From Onchidella celtica (lineage: Eukaryota; Mollusca; Gastropoda; Systellommatophora; Onchidiidae), in NCBI GenBank assembly GCA_963931925.1, contig OZ007570.1, positions 34,491,084 to 34,555,083 on the forward strand: a DNA stretch of 64,000 bases. Direction: 5' to 3'. Both the position numbers and the translations under genes were made by a program. The notes beneath the pieces were generated by a model. The model had not been told where the DNA came from and did no database searches. It saw only the letters and a program-made list of their open reading frames with translations. This document shows positions 37,001-48,599 of the stretch, piece after piece; the first letter of the stretch is position 1, and each line of letters opens with the position of its first letter.

Positions 37001-38862
37001 TTAATTTATCAAACCATGTAAAGTAAAAAGTACAGGTTCTCATTTTGAAATGTCTTCACTTTATGGCTGAAAAATTGAAACGACCAACTTACAACTATCT
37101 TCAGCTTACAATTTTAAATGACAAAGATTGTTAGCTTGCACAGACATTAATTTCTTGTTCATTTATGACAAAGATTTATGCTTACCTTGGCTTCAACCCC
37201 ATCTGCGGTCGTGGAGGGAGGCACATCGGGAAATAAGGGAAGGACAAGGGATGTTTGGATGGCCATGTCCTCAGTGGTAGTTTTGTTGACTGTTGGGTGC
37301 CCCTTTTGCTGGTGAGTGGTGAAAGTGAAACTCCTATTTTCTTGTCTAACTTTGGCAAGTGCGAAGTGGATAGCATGGAAGCTGCTAGGGTATATCTAAA
37401 TAAACTGGTGGTTGCAGGAGGACGAGTTGCATCATTCTCCTTCTGTCCTGTAGTGGGTTCTTCTGCAATGCGCTCAGTGTTAGTGTCACAAGTGGTGGAT
37501 GGCCCAGTCTCCTTCATGGGTTGATGTATTAGCTTAAGGACGGAAGAAAAATGAAAATAATTCTTGTCATGTGGCGGTTAGCTGCCATAGTTTTGGTGTT
37601 TAGATAAAAAGCAATTTTATTATTGTCTGGCGGTCCAAGTTAAAAAACAATAATATTCTGACCTCAGGCTTTAGGTACTTATCAAAATGACCAAATACAT
37701 GTACGTGTGCCAAAGGAAGACAATTGTGAGCAGAGACAAGATGCATCAGAATGTTGGAAATTTTTCATATTTTTCACCAGAGATGGCAGTGAGTTTCGTA
37801 TGCTGGTCCTAATTATATGTATATATTTAAAAATAAAAAGCACCTGAGTAAAACCTTTGATAACTTGGCCACCAAACACTAAATTTTCCGAACTCAGCAC
37901 TGCCTACACTACCTGTTCCTGTTGAAAAAATGCTAGTTTTTTGCTAATTGTTTAGCCATAACGGAACTGAAAATATTGTTGACAATTTCCGATTGACAAG
38001 TAATGTGGTAATAATATTAACATATTAAAACGAAACTTGATCGTAGCTTTGCAGGGCTATGACAGAAAAATTGAAAAAAAAAAAACTGTTACCAGCAATT
38101 AAATTATTAAACAAAAGTTTGCAAATGATTCATTAATTTCAGTTCACAATTTTTGTCATATCACAGGCACAATGACAATTATCAGCCCTTTCGTCCGGAC
38201 GTATTCGACCATATCACAAGAATAAGACTAAACATTCGTCCGGAGAGGGTGGAGATAGGAGAAAGAACAACAAACTCTTCTCTGTTTTCTTTTTTCTAAC
38301 AATTAGATTTGATGGTGAATATTCTTTTTAATCTAGGCTTAGAAACTTCACTAGATTTTCATGTAAATTGATGATCTGCATCGACAGACCAGATCTAGAT
38401 CTAATCTGTTTGTCTTGGACTCACCTCTTTTCTTTCTTTCCTTTCAACATAATATCGTTTCTTTCGTACATTTGAAACTTCTGTGCTTGTGGTCTGCTTT
38501 GTGCCATTGTCAAAGACTGTAGGAAAGGCACCTGGCTTCAGCCAAATCTAGGTAATGTTGTAGCCAATACACCGAGCCACCACAGGATTGATCGTGAACT
38601 GATCAGGCTCGAAATGCAGTACGCATAGCACCGCTGTCTGCTCAGAACGGCGGTCTATGGACCAGTTCTTGCGGCTAACTTTCCGTTGCCATATCTTTCT
38701 AAGTTCTTTGGCTTTGGGGAAGTGATGAAAGCTTACTTTTCCCCGTTTGCTGTCCGATTGTATAATGACAAAGAAATAATTATGGTGACTTAGGTCAATA
38801 TGTATGATGTAGTTAGATTTGGCAACTTTACCATTTATATTAATGGCCACACAGTAAACCAT
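34075..38862 (-). CDS. THAP-domain, DDE-transposase-like multi-exon gene (possibly decayed)
   Basis: Exons on the minus strand. 38749-38425 encodes most of a THAP zinc finger (KVSFHHFPK, LRKIWQRK, VLCVLHFEPDQF) then, after one TAG, WLKPGAFPTVFD. 37534-37186 is a Ser/Thr/Pro-rich linker joined in phase. About 36640-36389 has YLVPLVSKQWERQQ and GGARCCTPGRTATYSSYTF. 35958-35703 has SNHLYWVARSSDGNGELVLQ. About 35505-35310 has DIKQLSPHIQTSKLEAFHSM. 34860-34642 has FNENSDKERIEDDDGQPK and YPKAKK. 34286-34075 has EYVNDLWK and ends the gene. A possible first exon (38862-38832, MVYCVAININ) does not fit in phase. The order matches a widespread invertebrate THAP family, probably from Kolobok-like transposons. 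That family usually reads GDxRxDSPG where this has GGARCCTPG, so the first acidic residue is lost, while LEAFH keeps its Glu. Whether it is domesticated or dead is open. Confidence 0.65.
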
Positions 38863-39153
38863 TGTTTTCGCTGTGCTGCGGTAAGGCTGACGTCACTTCC
38901 GTTTATGGGCACCGTCAGGGGAAAACTTGCTACATGGCATCGGCAAATCTGACGACCCGACAATCGAGCTGCAATCCTTATTCCATGGGAGCAATCACTC
39001 ATCCATAAACGTTTCAATAGCTCTGGGGAGAACCAACGGGCACCCTCCTTATTACAATAAGGCAATCGAACATGGTCATGGTACAACGTTCACTTGCACT
39101 TGAAGGAGATAATGGGTCATTCATAATGTACGTACGCTCGATTCGACCGATTT
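38863..39153. other. 5' flank of the THAP gene
   Basis: No gene seen. Would contain the promoter of the minus-strand gene; no clear box recognised. Confidence 0.35.
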
Positions 39154-39157
39154 TTAA

Positions 39158-39363
39158 CCCTTTACTTGCCAATGCCGGAAAGTTACAATTTTCATATTCC
39201 TTGTCACTTTCAGATAGGATCAGCGCAGTCCCTTCAAGTCATGAATGTGAATCTACATAGGGAAATATATCAATTTTCAACAAAGGATTTCCACTTTTCT
39301 ATAAATTTACAAGCTGTACTACAACTCTCAACCCACGAGTTTGCACTGCTGGCACTGAAAGGG
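39158..39363. mobile_element. piggyBac-type MITE, 206 bp
   Basis: Flanked by TTAA on both sides (39154-39157 and 39364-39367). Ends CCCTTTACTTGCCA and, inverted, CCCTTTCAGTGCCA. TTAA target plus CCCTTT ends is the signature of piggyBac elements. No transposase inside. Confidence 0.82.
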
Positions 39364-39367
39364 TTAA

Positions 39368-41030
39368 CCCTCCTCTACCACCTCTGTGCGCTTTCAAACG
39401 TATGGCTTCAACCCCCCCCCCCCTCACCCTCCTCCTTTTTTTTTTTTTAACAGATGATCGGCCATTAAACTTGTAAATGTCCATGATAAAGCCTTGATAG
39501 TGCGAAACTTCAAATTATTATGGCAAAAACTTTATACGCAACTATTTTCATACGCCTGGCTTCAACCAACCCCCCCCCCCCCGGCCCACGCTCTTTAAAA
39601 AAAAAAACGTACTGCCATTGTACTCGTGAACATCCATGATAAAGCCTTGATAGTCTTAAATAATATGGCAAAAACTCCTCTTTCCCGTTTACGAGCTTAT
39701 ATCCAAGATGAACCTTGATATCCTAAAAGTTCAAATATGACTATTGACTGTTTAATTAGAAATATAGGCTATATGATTTGATGTTTATGTCATAATCTAC
39801 ATGGCAAAGAAATACCATTAGCAGTCACAATATTTTTTTTGCTAAATAAATGGGGTTTTAAACTATCTCTAAACCTGGTGATGGAATCCAGCTCCTTGAC
39901 GTTGAATGGATCATGGGAGCTCATTCCACATACTAGGACCTAAAATTGAAAACGAATGACGGCCGAATATTTAAAGATTTTATAATCTGGTTTTGTGAAA
40001 TTTTTGCTGGTACTAGATCATAAAGTTTCTCTATTGTTTCTAATCCGGCGCTTTGCATAATACAACTATTTTGTTGACAAATTAACCGACATCAGAGCTG
40101 TGCAATTGACGCTTTCGTCGCTGACAAAAATTACTCATAACTGGAGTGTGCGACCGAGTTTTGACACAACCTGCACTTCCACCCAATTAAATTTTACAGT
40201 GCGAAAGATAAGGTCACTGTATGTTATTGTTATCTTGGGAAGGTTTTGTCGTTCTGTTAGGCTGAGATTGTGTGTAGGCCTAAGTGCAAGGGAGCATGTC
40301 TGAGCAGGCCTACGTTGATGTATGTGTTTTTGTTAATATGTTTTGTTTGTAAGGATGCAGGGCCGTCTTAATTAACATCTTTATGGGTCCTCGGGCAAAG
40401 CAATAGGCAATGGCCCACCACGTTTGCAAAAATCTATGTAAATTTGGATGGACGGGGTCCCCGTGCAACTGCCCACTGTGCTGTGCCCACGCCTGCCTTA
40501 AGATGGCTCTGTGAGTATATTATGGGAATTTTAGGAAGTGTGTGTATGTGTGTGTGTGTCTGTGTGTTGAGGGGGGGGGGTCCATGGTGAGGAAGGTGGG
40601 GAGGGACATGATGAGTGAGGGTGAGGTCTGATGAGTGAGGGTGAGGTCTCATGTTAGGTAGGGATCTCTTGATGAGCGCGGATGCCAAGATGCGGGGAAG
40701 GGGGTGTGGTCCCGTAATGAGGAAGATGATAAAATATTTTTGACATGTGCCAGCCCATGGCCGTGTTTGCTCCCAGGCACTCGAGGAAAAAACTCATGAA
40801 TGATCTGCACAGACCACGGCAAATACATTCAGTGTGTGGGAAATTGAGGGGCGGTGAGTCTGGCTTGGCATATTTACCCTGATTCCGTGGAGGCAGAATA
40901 ATTATATGGAGAGCTAAGATGGGAGGAGAGACGGAAGGAATGGTAGGCTACTAGAGGTGACAGGCAGACAGAGAGACAGACCGGTAGGCAGACAGACAGA
41001 TAGACAGACAGGTAGGCAGACAGACAGACA
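39368..41030. other. Intergenic DNA with low-complexity runs
   Basis: C runs at about 39411 and 39569, each followed by CTTGATAGTGCGAA/CTTGATAGTCTTAA after CATGATAAAGC, so 39480-39500 and 39635-39655 are a short local duplication. A GT/G-rich tract lies at 40540-40580. No exon recognised. Confidence 0.5.
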
Positions 41031-41062
41031 CAAAAAGGTAGATAGATAGATAGATAGATAGG

Positions 41063-41122
<60 letters not shown>

Positions 41123-41146
41123 AATATAGATAGATAGATAGATAGG

Positions 41147-41227
<81 letters not shown>

Positions 41228-41228
41228 G
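41031..41228 (+). repeat. (GATA)n array
   Basis: About 200 bp of GATA preceded by CAGACAGACAGACACAAAAAGG; this is the reverse complement of the composite motif in the 11.7-kb TATC array. Frames across it are artefacts. Confidence 0.95.
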
Positions 41229-42842
41229 GACAGAATACAGCAATTTATCTGGAAATATGGCAAAGACCTCTAGAAAACTTAGAATAGAATAGACTTTCTT
41301 TGTAACAATCTCCTTTCATTAAATAGCAGTACCGTAAAGCACATCGTACTCTCTAGCTTCCTGTTTGCACACGGTATTGACATTACAGTGTATTGGTACC
41401 CAGTTCTACACTCATACAGCTCAGCTATTTTTGCCAGCTGGTTATCTGTTGTTAAAGAGGTTATTGTCGACTACTGAAGTGAATGACCGAGCTTTCTTGT
41501 TTACGTACAACCACTAACCACCCCCCCCCCCCTAGAGAGACCGCTTGGCTAGCTCCACCCATAGACAAGATCTCCCGCCATTTCTGGTTTCCCAGCAGTG
41601 CGATTGGCTGGATTCTGGGTTACGCTAGGCGACACCAAAATACATGTACTACTATACGTATTATGTCCTGTTAGGAAATGTGGTCACGTTCTATCATCAT
41701 GCGTTTTATTTTCCCGCTACGCTCGGCCTTCGCAAGTGGTGGCTTGATTGATATATTACACAGTGCAAATTACTTAGCCCTCTAGTCTCACGATAAATAT
41801 TATTTTGTTTGTTTGTTTGCCTGTTCATCAAAGGATTGTGCTAACAACGGAAGTACAATTTTTATGGAATACATTTCAAGTTTGGATATCTAATCGATCT
41901 ATCTATCTATCTATCGTCTACCTACCTACCTACCTACCTACCTATCTATCGATCGATCGATCTATCTGTACCTTTACCCGTTACCACATTATGGAAACGT
42001 TTTGTCAACTATTAATTATAACATCCTTTTTCTCAACCTGTTTACATGCAGTGCACTGCCATTCTCTACAAACATGGAGCATTAATTTAGACTGTAGTAT
42101 TAGCAGTAAGAAAAACAAGTAGCATCTGGTTACTGTTTACCTAACAAGTAACATGTTGAGATAATTTAAAACTTGGGGTCACTGCACATTATAACTTGTT
42201 GTTGCTGAAGATTACAATGACAGTCGCGGTGAAGATAGAAAGCGACAACGCACTTGTTCTCAGATTCCCAAGGTATATTCCTTCAACACAACAATCCCAA
42301 ATATCCCTCTCTTATTTTACATCGAATAATTTTTGTCACCACGTCTTTTAGTCAGTGGTAATAATTGGAACAAGTCATAATACTATTAATGCTAAAAAAA
42401 ATATGCAATTTTTGAAAAAAGAAAACCTTACTTACTAATACGTCTTGTCATGATTGTTGCTGATTTTTTTTTAAATTTTTTTTTTTTTATCCCATTATCG
42501 TAGTGTTGTCACCGAGAATGCCGGTTTTTTGTTTTGTGCTTTTGTGTGTGTGTGTGTGTGTGTGTGTATTTTTTATGTAGCTTTTTTTTTCTTCCGTGAA
42601 AGTATAATTATAAGTGAGTGGAGTTGGATATAATTCAGAAATGTAATAAAACTGAGCGTGTTTTTCCATAGTTGGATGCAGCTGTTTCCTTTGTGCCTCA
42701 CCTGTACACCCAGTATCACTAAACAACAGCAAATCACCACTACAGTGCTGCATTCATGATTGTGGCCCTGGCAATAAAAAGTGTCGTTCCTAGTGCTAAA
42801 TATTATGCAAATCATGTACACACGCGTAAGGTAACCATATTA
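41229..42842. other. Intergenic DNA with mixed ATCT/CTAC and TG microsatellites
   Basis: A compound (ATCT)n(CTAC)n(ATCG)n tract is at about 41895-41967 and (TG)n at 42546-42568. C run at 41521. No exon supported. Confidence 0.5.
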
Positions 42843-43017
42843 ATATGCAATTTGTACACAACCTGTTATGAAACCCAATAACACGAAGTTTCGTTGGCTC
42901 GTCAGTTTGTTTTAATTCAAAGGTTGAAGCCCCTTCCGGACTGGTGTGACGGAATTCTTTGGCTAGGGAAATGCTTGTGCGATTGTGTAGTTGTTTGGAA
43001 CAAGCGGCACAATTCAT
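42843..43017 (-). CDS. Possible zinc-binding exon (Cys4), unknown
   Basis: An open stretch with MNCAACSKQL near its start and LCTNC about 45 residues later, separated by a charged segment (SPEGASTFELKQTDE). Two CxxC pairs at that distance would suit a small treble-clef or ribbon-like zinc module found at the start of many invertebrate proteins. A candidate GT follows GFHNR. No neighbouring exon was recognised, so this could be a chance frame. Confidence 0.3.
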
Positions 43018-45418
43018 TTTGATAACAATGTTATTGGGGGCGCCTAGTCTAATTACAAAGCCAAATAGAGAAAATACTGAGTTCCGTTCACTGTTCAGCT
43101 ACAGCATAATTATTACTGCAAAATACCGCGCGCCCTAACTAGAGCATTATAATAAAGATTTGGGTTTTTTTATTTTTTTATTTATGTTTATTTTGTAAAT
43201 GGGTCAGTGAAGTAAGATCTGTCGATTTTGGCGATTTTAAGTCCCTGCTCACATCATGTTCGTTTTTCCTACTTTCAGTTTCAAATTACTTGTGAAATCA
43301 AGTACTCCATACATGTTTGATATGGTGGGCAATTTGTGCATATCTTCATATCTTTACTAACACTAACACAACATTTGGCTGGCATTTTGTTATCAGCCAA
43401 TCTAATGGTCTAAACAACTTCATATTAGTTTTTAAGTAGGCGCACGCGGGTTATCCCCATCAGGCAATTAAAATCTCAGAATGTACTTCTAAGAAGCACA
43501 CAATAAAGAACTTACACCTCTAGCATTCAGCGGCTATTCATACAATACATATGTATTTTAACGTGAAGTATTAACGACATCCGCCAAAAATGCAGCCCGA
43601 CACCCCAGATCCTGATCTTCAGAAAGAACGTCAAAACTGTTTGGAAAAATCTGACGAATTTCTAGTTTGTATATTATTATTAAGTATTGTTATGGTATGG
43701 AAGTTTGAAGTCAAAATGAGGCAAATGAAAAGCAGTATGTTAAAAACACTCACGTGAGGAATAGTACAGAGACGCAAAATTAAAGGAAAGACAAAATAAG
43801 CTCTCGGTCAATATTATAACTTTAGTGATTATTAATTAACTCAAACAGTAGAAAAAGACAGAAATCGTAAGATTCTGACAAATGCGGATACTTTTCGTAT
43901 GCGAGTTGTTTTTCTCGGAACGACGTCCGTCCGTCATGGTACATGTACGTAGAGCGTTCATTTAACGCGCATGAGTGACTTAATTGTAAAGTGTAACTAA
44001 AAGTAGTAAGACTAAGACAGAATGACAATCATACAGTGATAGTGATACACACTGCAAAGTACAAACTTGTAGAGTTTTAGACATGAAATTGTTGCAAGGG
44101 ATGTAATCAGTAATTTTAATCTCGTTTTCTTACTTTCAAATATTTAAAGAGTTAATTCCCCTACATCATTTTCCACTATTCATCGGGAACACATCTCTCC
44201 TCGACTTCATTGCCTAAAGTTCATTTGAACTTGGTCGTGCGTGGAATATTAAATAGAATTACTACATTATTTTCCTTGATAGTACATTTTGGTAAGCATA
44301 GGCCTATTCTTTATTACAGTGAACGATGTTTATAAACTCAAGTCAAAGTATTACTATTAGATCTAATTTATCATGAAAACATGAAATGTCTGTTGATGGC
44401 TTCTTGAAATTCATTATAATATTAGACCTAGTATGACAAATAAAACAAAAACAAGTGTGATTCAGAATCGGTATTCACAATGTTTTATTTAATTTCTTTT
44501 AAATGTTTGTTTTGATCTTCCCTTGTTTTTTTTAGTTCCAATTGTCCTGAGAATTTTGATAACAAACTCAGGAAATCGGTTTTAAAAAAAATGATTTTCA
44601 TGAAATTTCAATATCCCATTAAAAATGCTTTATTATCATTCTTACTCAGAATGAGATGAAGAAATGCGCAAATTAGCGTTCCAGAACGATTTTGTTCGGG
44701 AATATCGTTTCTACTTTTATTACTTAATACTTAATCAGTGCTTGAAAAAAATAGGCTTTGTCTGTGCAATATTATGACATGTTTCTTTTATGGATAGGCT
44801 TATAGTTTATAGGAACGTAATCTTTCAACTGCCGGTGGGATGAAGTTGAAAATTGCAATTTTCATTTTTCAAAGACAAAGAAAAAACGAAAAAAAAATAA
44901 CAGAACTTGCCGATTTTAATGGTATTTCAAAATGTCGTAACTTCTTTTCTAATTGACAAATTTTGATGATTTTTGGTATCAATTTTCTCAGGAAATAATC
45001 CTCTATACAGTGAGACACTAAGAGTGCGACTGCGAGAGCCGAAAACAATTTTGAGTTTGAAGTGCCTGGTAGTAGGCCTACAACAGTACAAGCTTTGTCG
45101 TCCATATGGTTCCTGCTGCCTCAGCGAGAGAAAACTGCTGATTTCTTACAGTTGCAGTACGTCTTTCCGTGCATATATTGCGGGCAGTTAAAGTAAAGCA
45201 TCGCATAGGGTTTGGAATGAATGGCGAAACCGGAATCTGTAAATGAGCTGAGGTCAAAATGTGCCCTGTCTATAGGTTCAAATATAACATGCACACAGAA
45301 AGCAAACAAAGTCTTTTTTTTTAAGTCAAGAGGGCTAATTTTTTTATTTTCAGTCAAAAGAACAAAATGGCGTGACGCATTTACTGAGAATTTGGTGACA
45401 AATGTCCCGCGGTGAATA
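43018..45418. other. Intergenic DNA, nothing recognised
   Basis: AT-rich, with no repeats or exons that could be identified. Confidence 0.4.
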
Positions 45419-46699
45419 GTTTCCCTTGTGACTTGTGACACACAATAGGGTCAAAATTAGTCATATAGACAATGTCAACCAATAATATTGTGCCAAATTC
45501 ACTAGAAGGACTTATCTAAAATACAGGTTGTGGCAACAGGTATTGAATAATTTTGAATATGTAGTGAAAAACATCAACACTTTGTGTAACGTGTCACGAG
45601 TGAAACCAGCCGTTCACAAAAAGTTTTCTGTAGAAACTACTGAAGGCTATTAATGGCATGAGCAATCTCAAAACTAATTTGCTGAAGCATTAAGAATGAA
45701 ATACAAAAACCCATACAGGCATTAGCATTTTGAAAACATCTGGTTTTGTACTTTCTAGTTTCCCTGTGAAACAAAGCTGTGTGACGCAAAAACGTCACGA
45801 GGGAAACCAACTTTATTGCTTCTGACGTAGGAGCAAACTAAATATCACCAGACGGGTTGTAATATTGCTAAAAAGAAGAAAATATGCAACGCATTTGATT
45901 TAATATGTGCTGCTTATGCAAGTTATAAGCGAAATCCATGATATAGTTTCCCTTGTGACAAAATATTGGTATACACCAATATAGAGGGAATTGTGCCATG
46001 GATCCAGACACAGATACCAAATAACAACAACAAAATAGTTAATTCCCATTCCACAATTGTTTAATTTGCTCAGTAAATTGTCCACCCCACTAAAGGATAA
46101 GATCTCTCTGTATTTGGTTACCTCTGTGACAGTGTGGATCGAACTTTAATGGTGTAGCATCACAACAATTTCACAAAAGCGCCATCTTCAGTTAATTGCT
46201 TCCAAAATTTCTTCGCAAGTGTCAATATAGTGGGGAACAGTTAACAGAATTCATTGTCTTCAAAAAGCAGTAAATTTGTTCTGCAGTTTCCCATGTGACA
46301 TTTTTGAGAAAATAGTTTCCCTCAAACATTTTAAAAGTTGTGTGATACTAAGACCATCATTAACTTCCAAGGAGAACGCTATGTTGAATCAGGGGAAGAG
46401 CCCTCCAGTTGAAAGAAGGATTTGACTGTAGTTCAAAAAGTTGTGGGGCTTTCCAAAACGAAACAAAATATTCTGTAGAGGGCTCCTGGTTTCCCTTGTG
46501 ACAATGTGACACCGAAACTTGATTGCCTATTTTTGACCAAATGTTTCATATTTTTACTGAATGCTAGTATCTATAATTGAAAGGAAAGTGCCAGACTAAA
46601 CAAACACAAGGAAATTAAGTATCCCAAATTCCTGGGGAGCACATTTTAGATACCCTGACTTTGGCCGGTGAGTGTGACACAATGTGTCACGAGGGAAAC
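45419..46699. repeat. Recurring GTTTCCCTTGTGAC motif, spacing 165-205 bp
   Basis: The 14-bp motif or its complement GTCACRAGGGAAAC occurs at about 45419, 45593 (inverted), 45758, 45794 (inverted), 45946, 46116 (weak), 46286, 46489 and 46686 (inverted), with a half motif at 46314. Spacer sequences look unrelated by eye. Both orientations occur, which argues against a protein repeat. It may be an old satellite with a protected box or a cluster of protein-binding sites. Confidence 0.7.
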
Positions 46700-47189
46700 T
46701 CAATTTTTGTTTCCTTAATTTAAAAAAAATGCACGTGTATTAAAAAAACAACAACATGGAAATGCTTTCATTACTTTCTAATCTCCCTATATTGAGTTGG
46801 TCGGAATTTTGTAAAGTACGTCTTTCCCTTTTATTTCTGTACTTGAAACAACCCACTCAACACTAGACTGAAAGTGTACTGCCGTTCTACCCACATCTCC
46901 AAAATCAAAATAGAAATTTCTCATTCTGTGTTTGTCATAGGGCTCTAATTTATCAGGAAGTATCATATTGTCATTTTGAGTGTTACACTAGTTACAGGTT
47001 AAAGTTTGGTGCTTATGCTGCTGTTGGAATTTAGTTTTGTCCCACCTCAAAAACAAGGGTTTATAATAGGGCACCTTTTGACCTCGGCTCAATTAATATG
47101 ACACTTTTAGTTTTAGATGAGCTAGAGGCTTGTTTGTACCGAAAGTGAGGATGGTGGAGCTGGTTGCAGTCAGCTCATCTTCTCAGCGA
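46700..47189. other. Intergenic DNA, nothing recognised
   Basis: No features beyond ordinary AT-rich sequence. Confidence 0.4.
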
Positions 47190-47640
47190 ATCTTGATACG
47201 CCAGGCATGTGTGACGCCTGGGACGTTCTTGACGATGTCTTCCTTGTCCAACTCACGCCCACGGGTGCGGATGACACCATGTGAGCTGTTCAAGCTCCTG
47301 TGGGGTTGAACTGTTATGGGAACTACCGTACACGAACGACAGTCTGCTTGGGCAGGCTCTCCGAGTGTTGTCTTTTTGTCCACTCTACCAACAGTTCACT
47401 CATTTCTCATCTTTGTTATTTACCGATTTAGGCTCGCCTGCAATGCTTTTTAGCGTTTTGTAGATCACAAGACGCTCACTTTTGATTTTTTTTTTTTCCC
47501 CCGGGTTTTGGCTGCTGATCACCAAGAAAGGTGACCAGACCCGCCCGCCCTCAGTGTTTACGTCCAGTAAAGACGTGATTTTGTTCCTTTGCGCTGCATG
47601 GAGGCCCCACCCGGTTCCTCCTGCCTGCGGGTCTAAATTT
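47190..47640 (-). mobile_element. LINE ORF1 remnant (gag-like RNA-binding protein)
   Basis: Read on the minus strand: FLVISSQNPG, IYKTLKSIAGEPKSV, then in another frame SELLVEWTKRQHSESLPKQT, then PITVQPHRSLNSSHGVIRTR and DIVKNVPGVTHAWRI. This order is that of the RRM-like part of ORF1 in Jockey-type and related LINEs (HRSLNSSKGVIRCRDL is the usual wording). At least one frameshift separates the pieces. The zinc knuckles and ORF2 were not found next to it, so the copy is truncated. Confidence 0.75.
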
Positions 47641-47682
47641 ATTGAAGTAATCAAATATCCATAATTATATTGTATTAAGGGA

Positions 47683-47977
47683 ATGTTTATTGGGGCTATA
47701 TATATATATGTAGCCTAAATAATGCCACCCGTTTATTGGGGCTACATGATCACTATTACCTTAGCGATTCAATATTTCCCTAGGCTTAGGGTTAAGTTGG
47801 GGTTGGGATCAGGGTCACCGGTTAGGTATGGTTTGGGTCAGGATTAGGGTTAGGGTTGGGTTACGTGATCAATATTATCGTAGTGATTCATATTTTTGCA
47901 GCGAGAAACGGGTAGCCCGAATAAGTTTCAGGGGTGGGGTTTGCTTATGTAGGCTACATGTAGCCCCAATAAACATA
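47683..47977. mobile_element. TIR element (MITE) with telomere-like core
   Basis: Ends ATGTTTATTGGGGCTA and, inverted, the same 16 bases; the match continues through TGTAGCCTA and ATAA. The core (about 47785-47865) holds degenerate TTAGGG units (ATTAGGGTTAGGGTTGGG). Inner flanks GTGATCAATATTATCG and ATGATCACTATTACC form a second, inner similarity. No coding capacity. Target duplication uncertain. Confidence 0.7.
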
Positions 47978-48257
47978 GATATTTTAACTTAATATTATAT
48001 TCATCCCCGGGGTTCCCCACCTGCCACCGCGTCCAACTAGGGGGGGCACATAATGCTCGGGTATCCAGAGTTGTTGTCCTAGGGTTACCCCAGAAACATA
48101 CTACCGGGTACCCACAAGGTGTTATTCCCGCCATGATTGACCCAGGTCTTGAATAGCAAAAGGATTCGAGGCCTAACCGATTGAGTGGCATGGGGCATAG
48201 CCTACCACCCTCCTGTCTCAGGGGAAGCCCGGGTCAAAGTGTTGTGTCGGTAGAGGG

Positions 48258-48536
48258 TTACTGGTCCACTTCAACTTCAACCACCAGAATCCCATTCTCC
48301 CCCATCACAAGTCGGACCTCACGGTCAAAGAGGAGCCCACGGTGAGGGGACGTAGTCCTACAGTACAAGGTGGTTCTGCTCTTCGCTAGACCGGGAACCA
48401 CACGCAGCTTGGAAGAAAAGCGGGATATAAGACAATGCAAGAGAGGCCAACAGATGTCAGTGTCACGTACAAGCCGCCGAGATGTGGTGGTCTGTGAGGA
48501 ACAGCTCACCATTTGGTAGTACATGTATTTTAGCAA
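48258..48536 (-). CDS. Open frame of unknown nature in a GC-richer island
   Basis: A 92-codon frame with a mixed composition (RRLVRDTDICWPLLHC, LRVVPGLAKSRTTLYCR, VRLVMGENGILVVEVEVD) in sequence richer in G+C than its neighbours (about 48000-48600). No family recognised; it could be an old transposon fragment or an exon. Confidence 0.25.
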   Translation of the reverse strand: MLKYMYYQMVSCSSQTTTSRRLVRDTDICWPLLHCLISRFSSKLRVVPGLAKSRTTLYCRTTSPHRGLLFDREVRLVMGENGILVVEVEVDQ

Positions 48537-48599
48537 ATTTTACCATTCTGCAGGAATATCAATGGGTACACCACCCGGATCCACTCTGGGGGACGTCTT

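Noticed and set aside
40874-41263. Frames across the GATA array on the minus strand
   Set aside because: Microsatellite artefact.
45121-46085. A protein family with a recurring VTRET motif
   Set aside because: The motif appears on both strands and in different frames, so it is a DNA-level repeat.
47785-47870. Telomere
   Set aside because: Degenerate TTAGGG units enclosed by inverted repeats, internal to a MITE; not a chromosome end.
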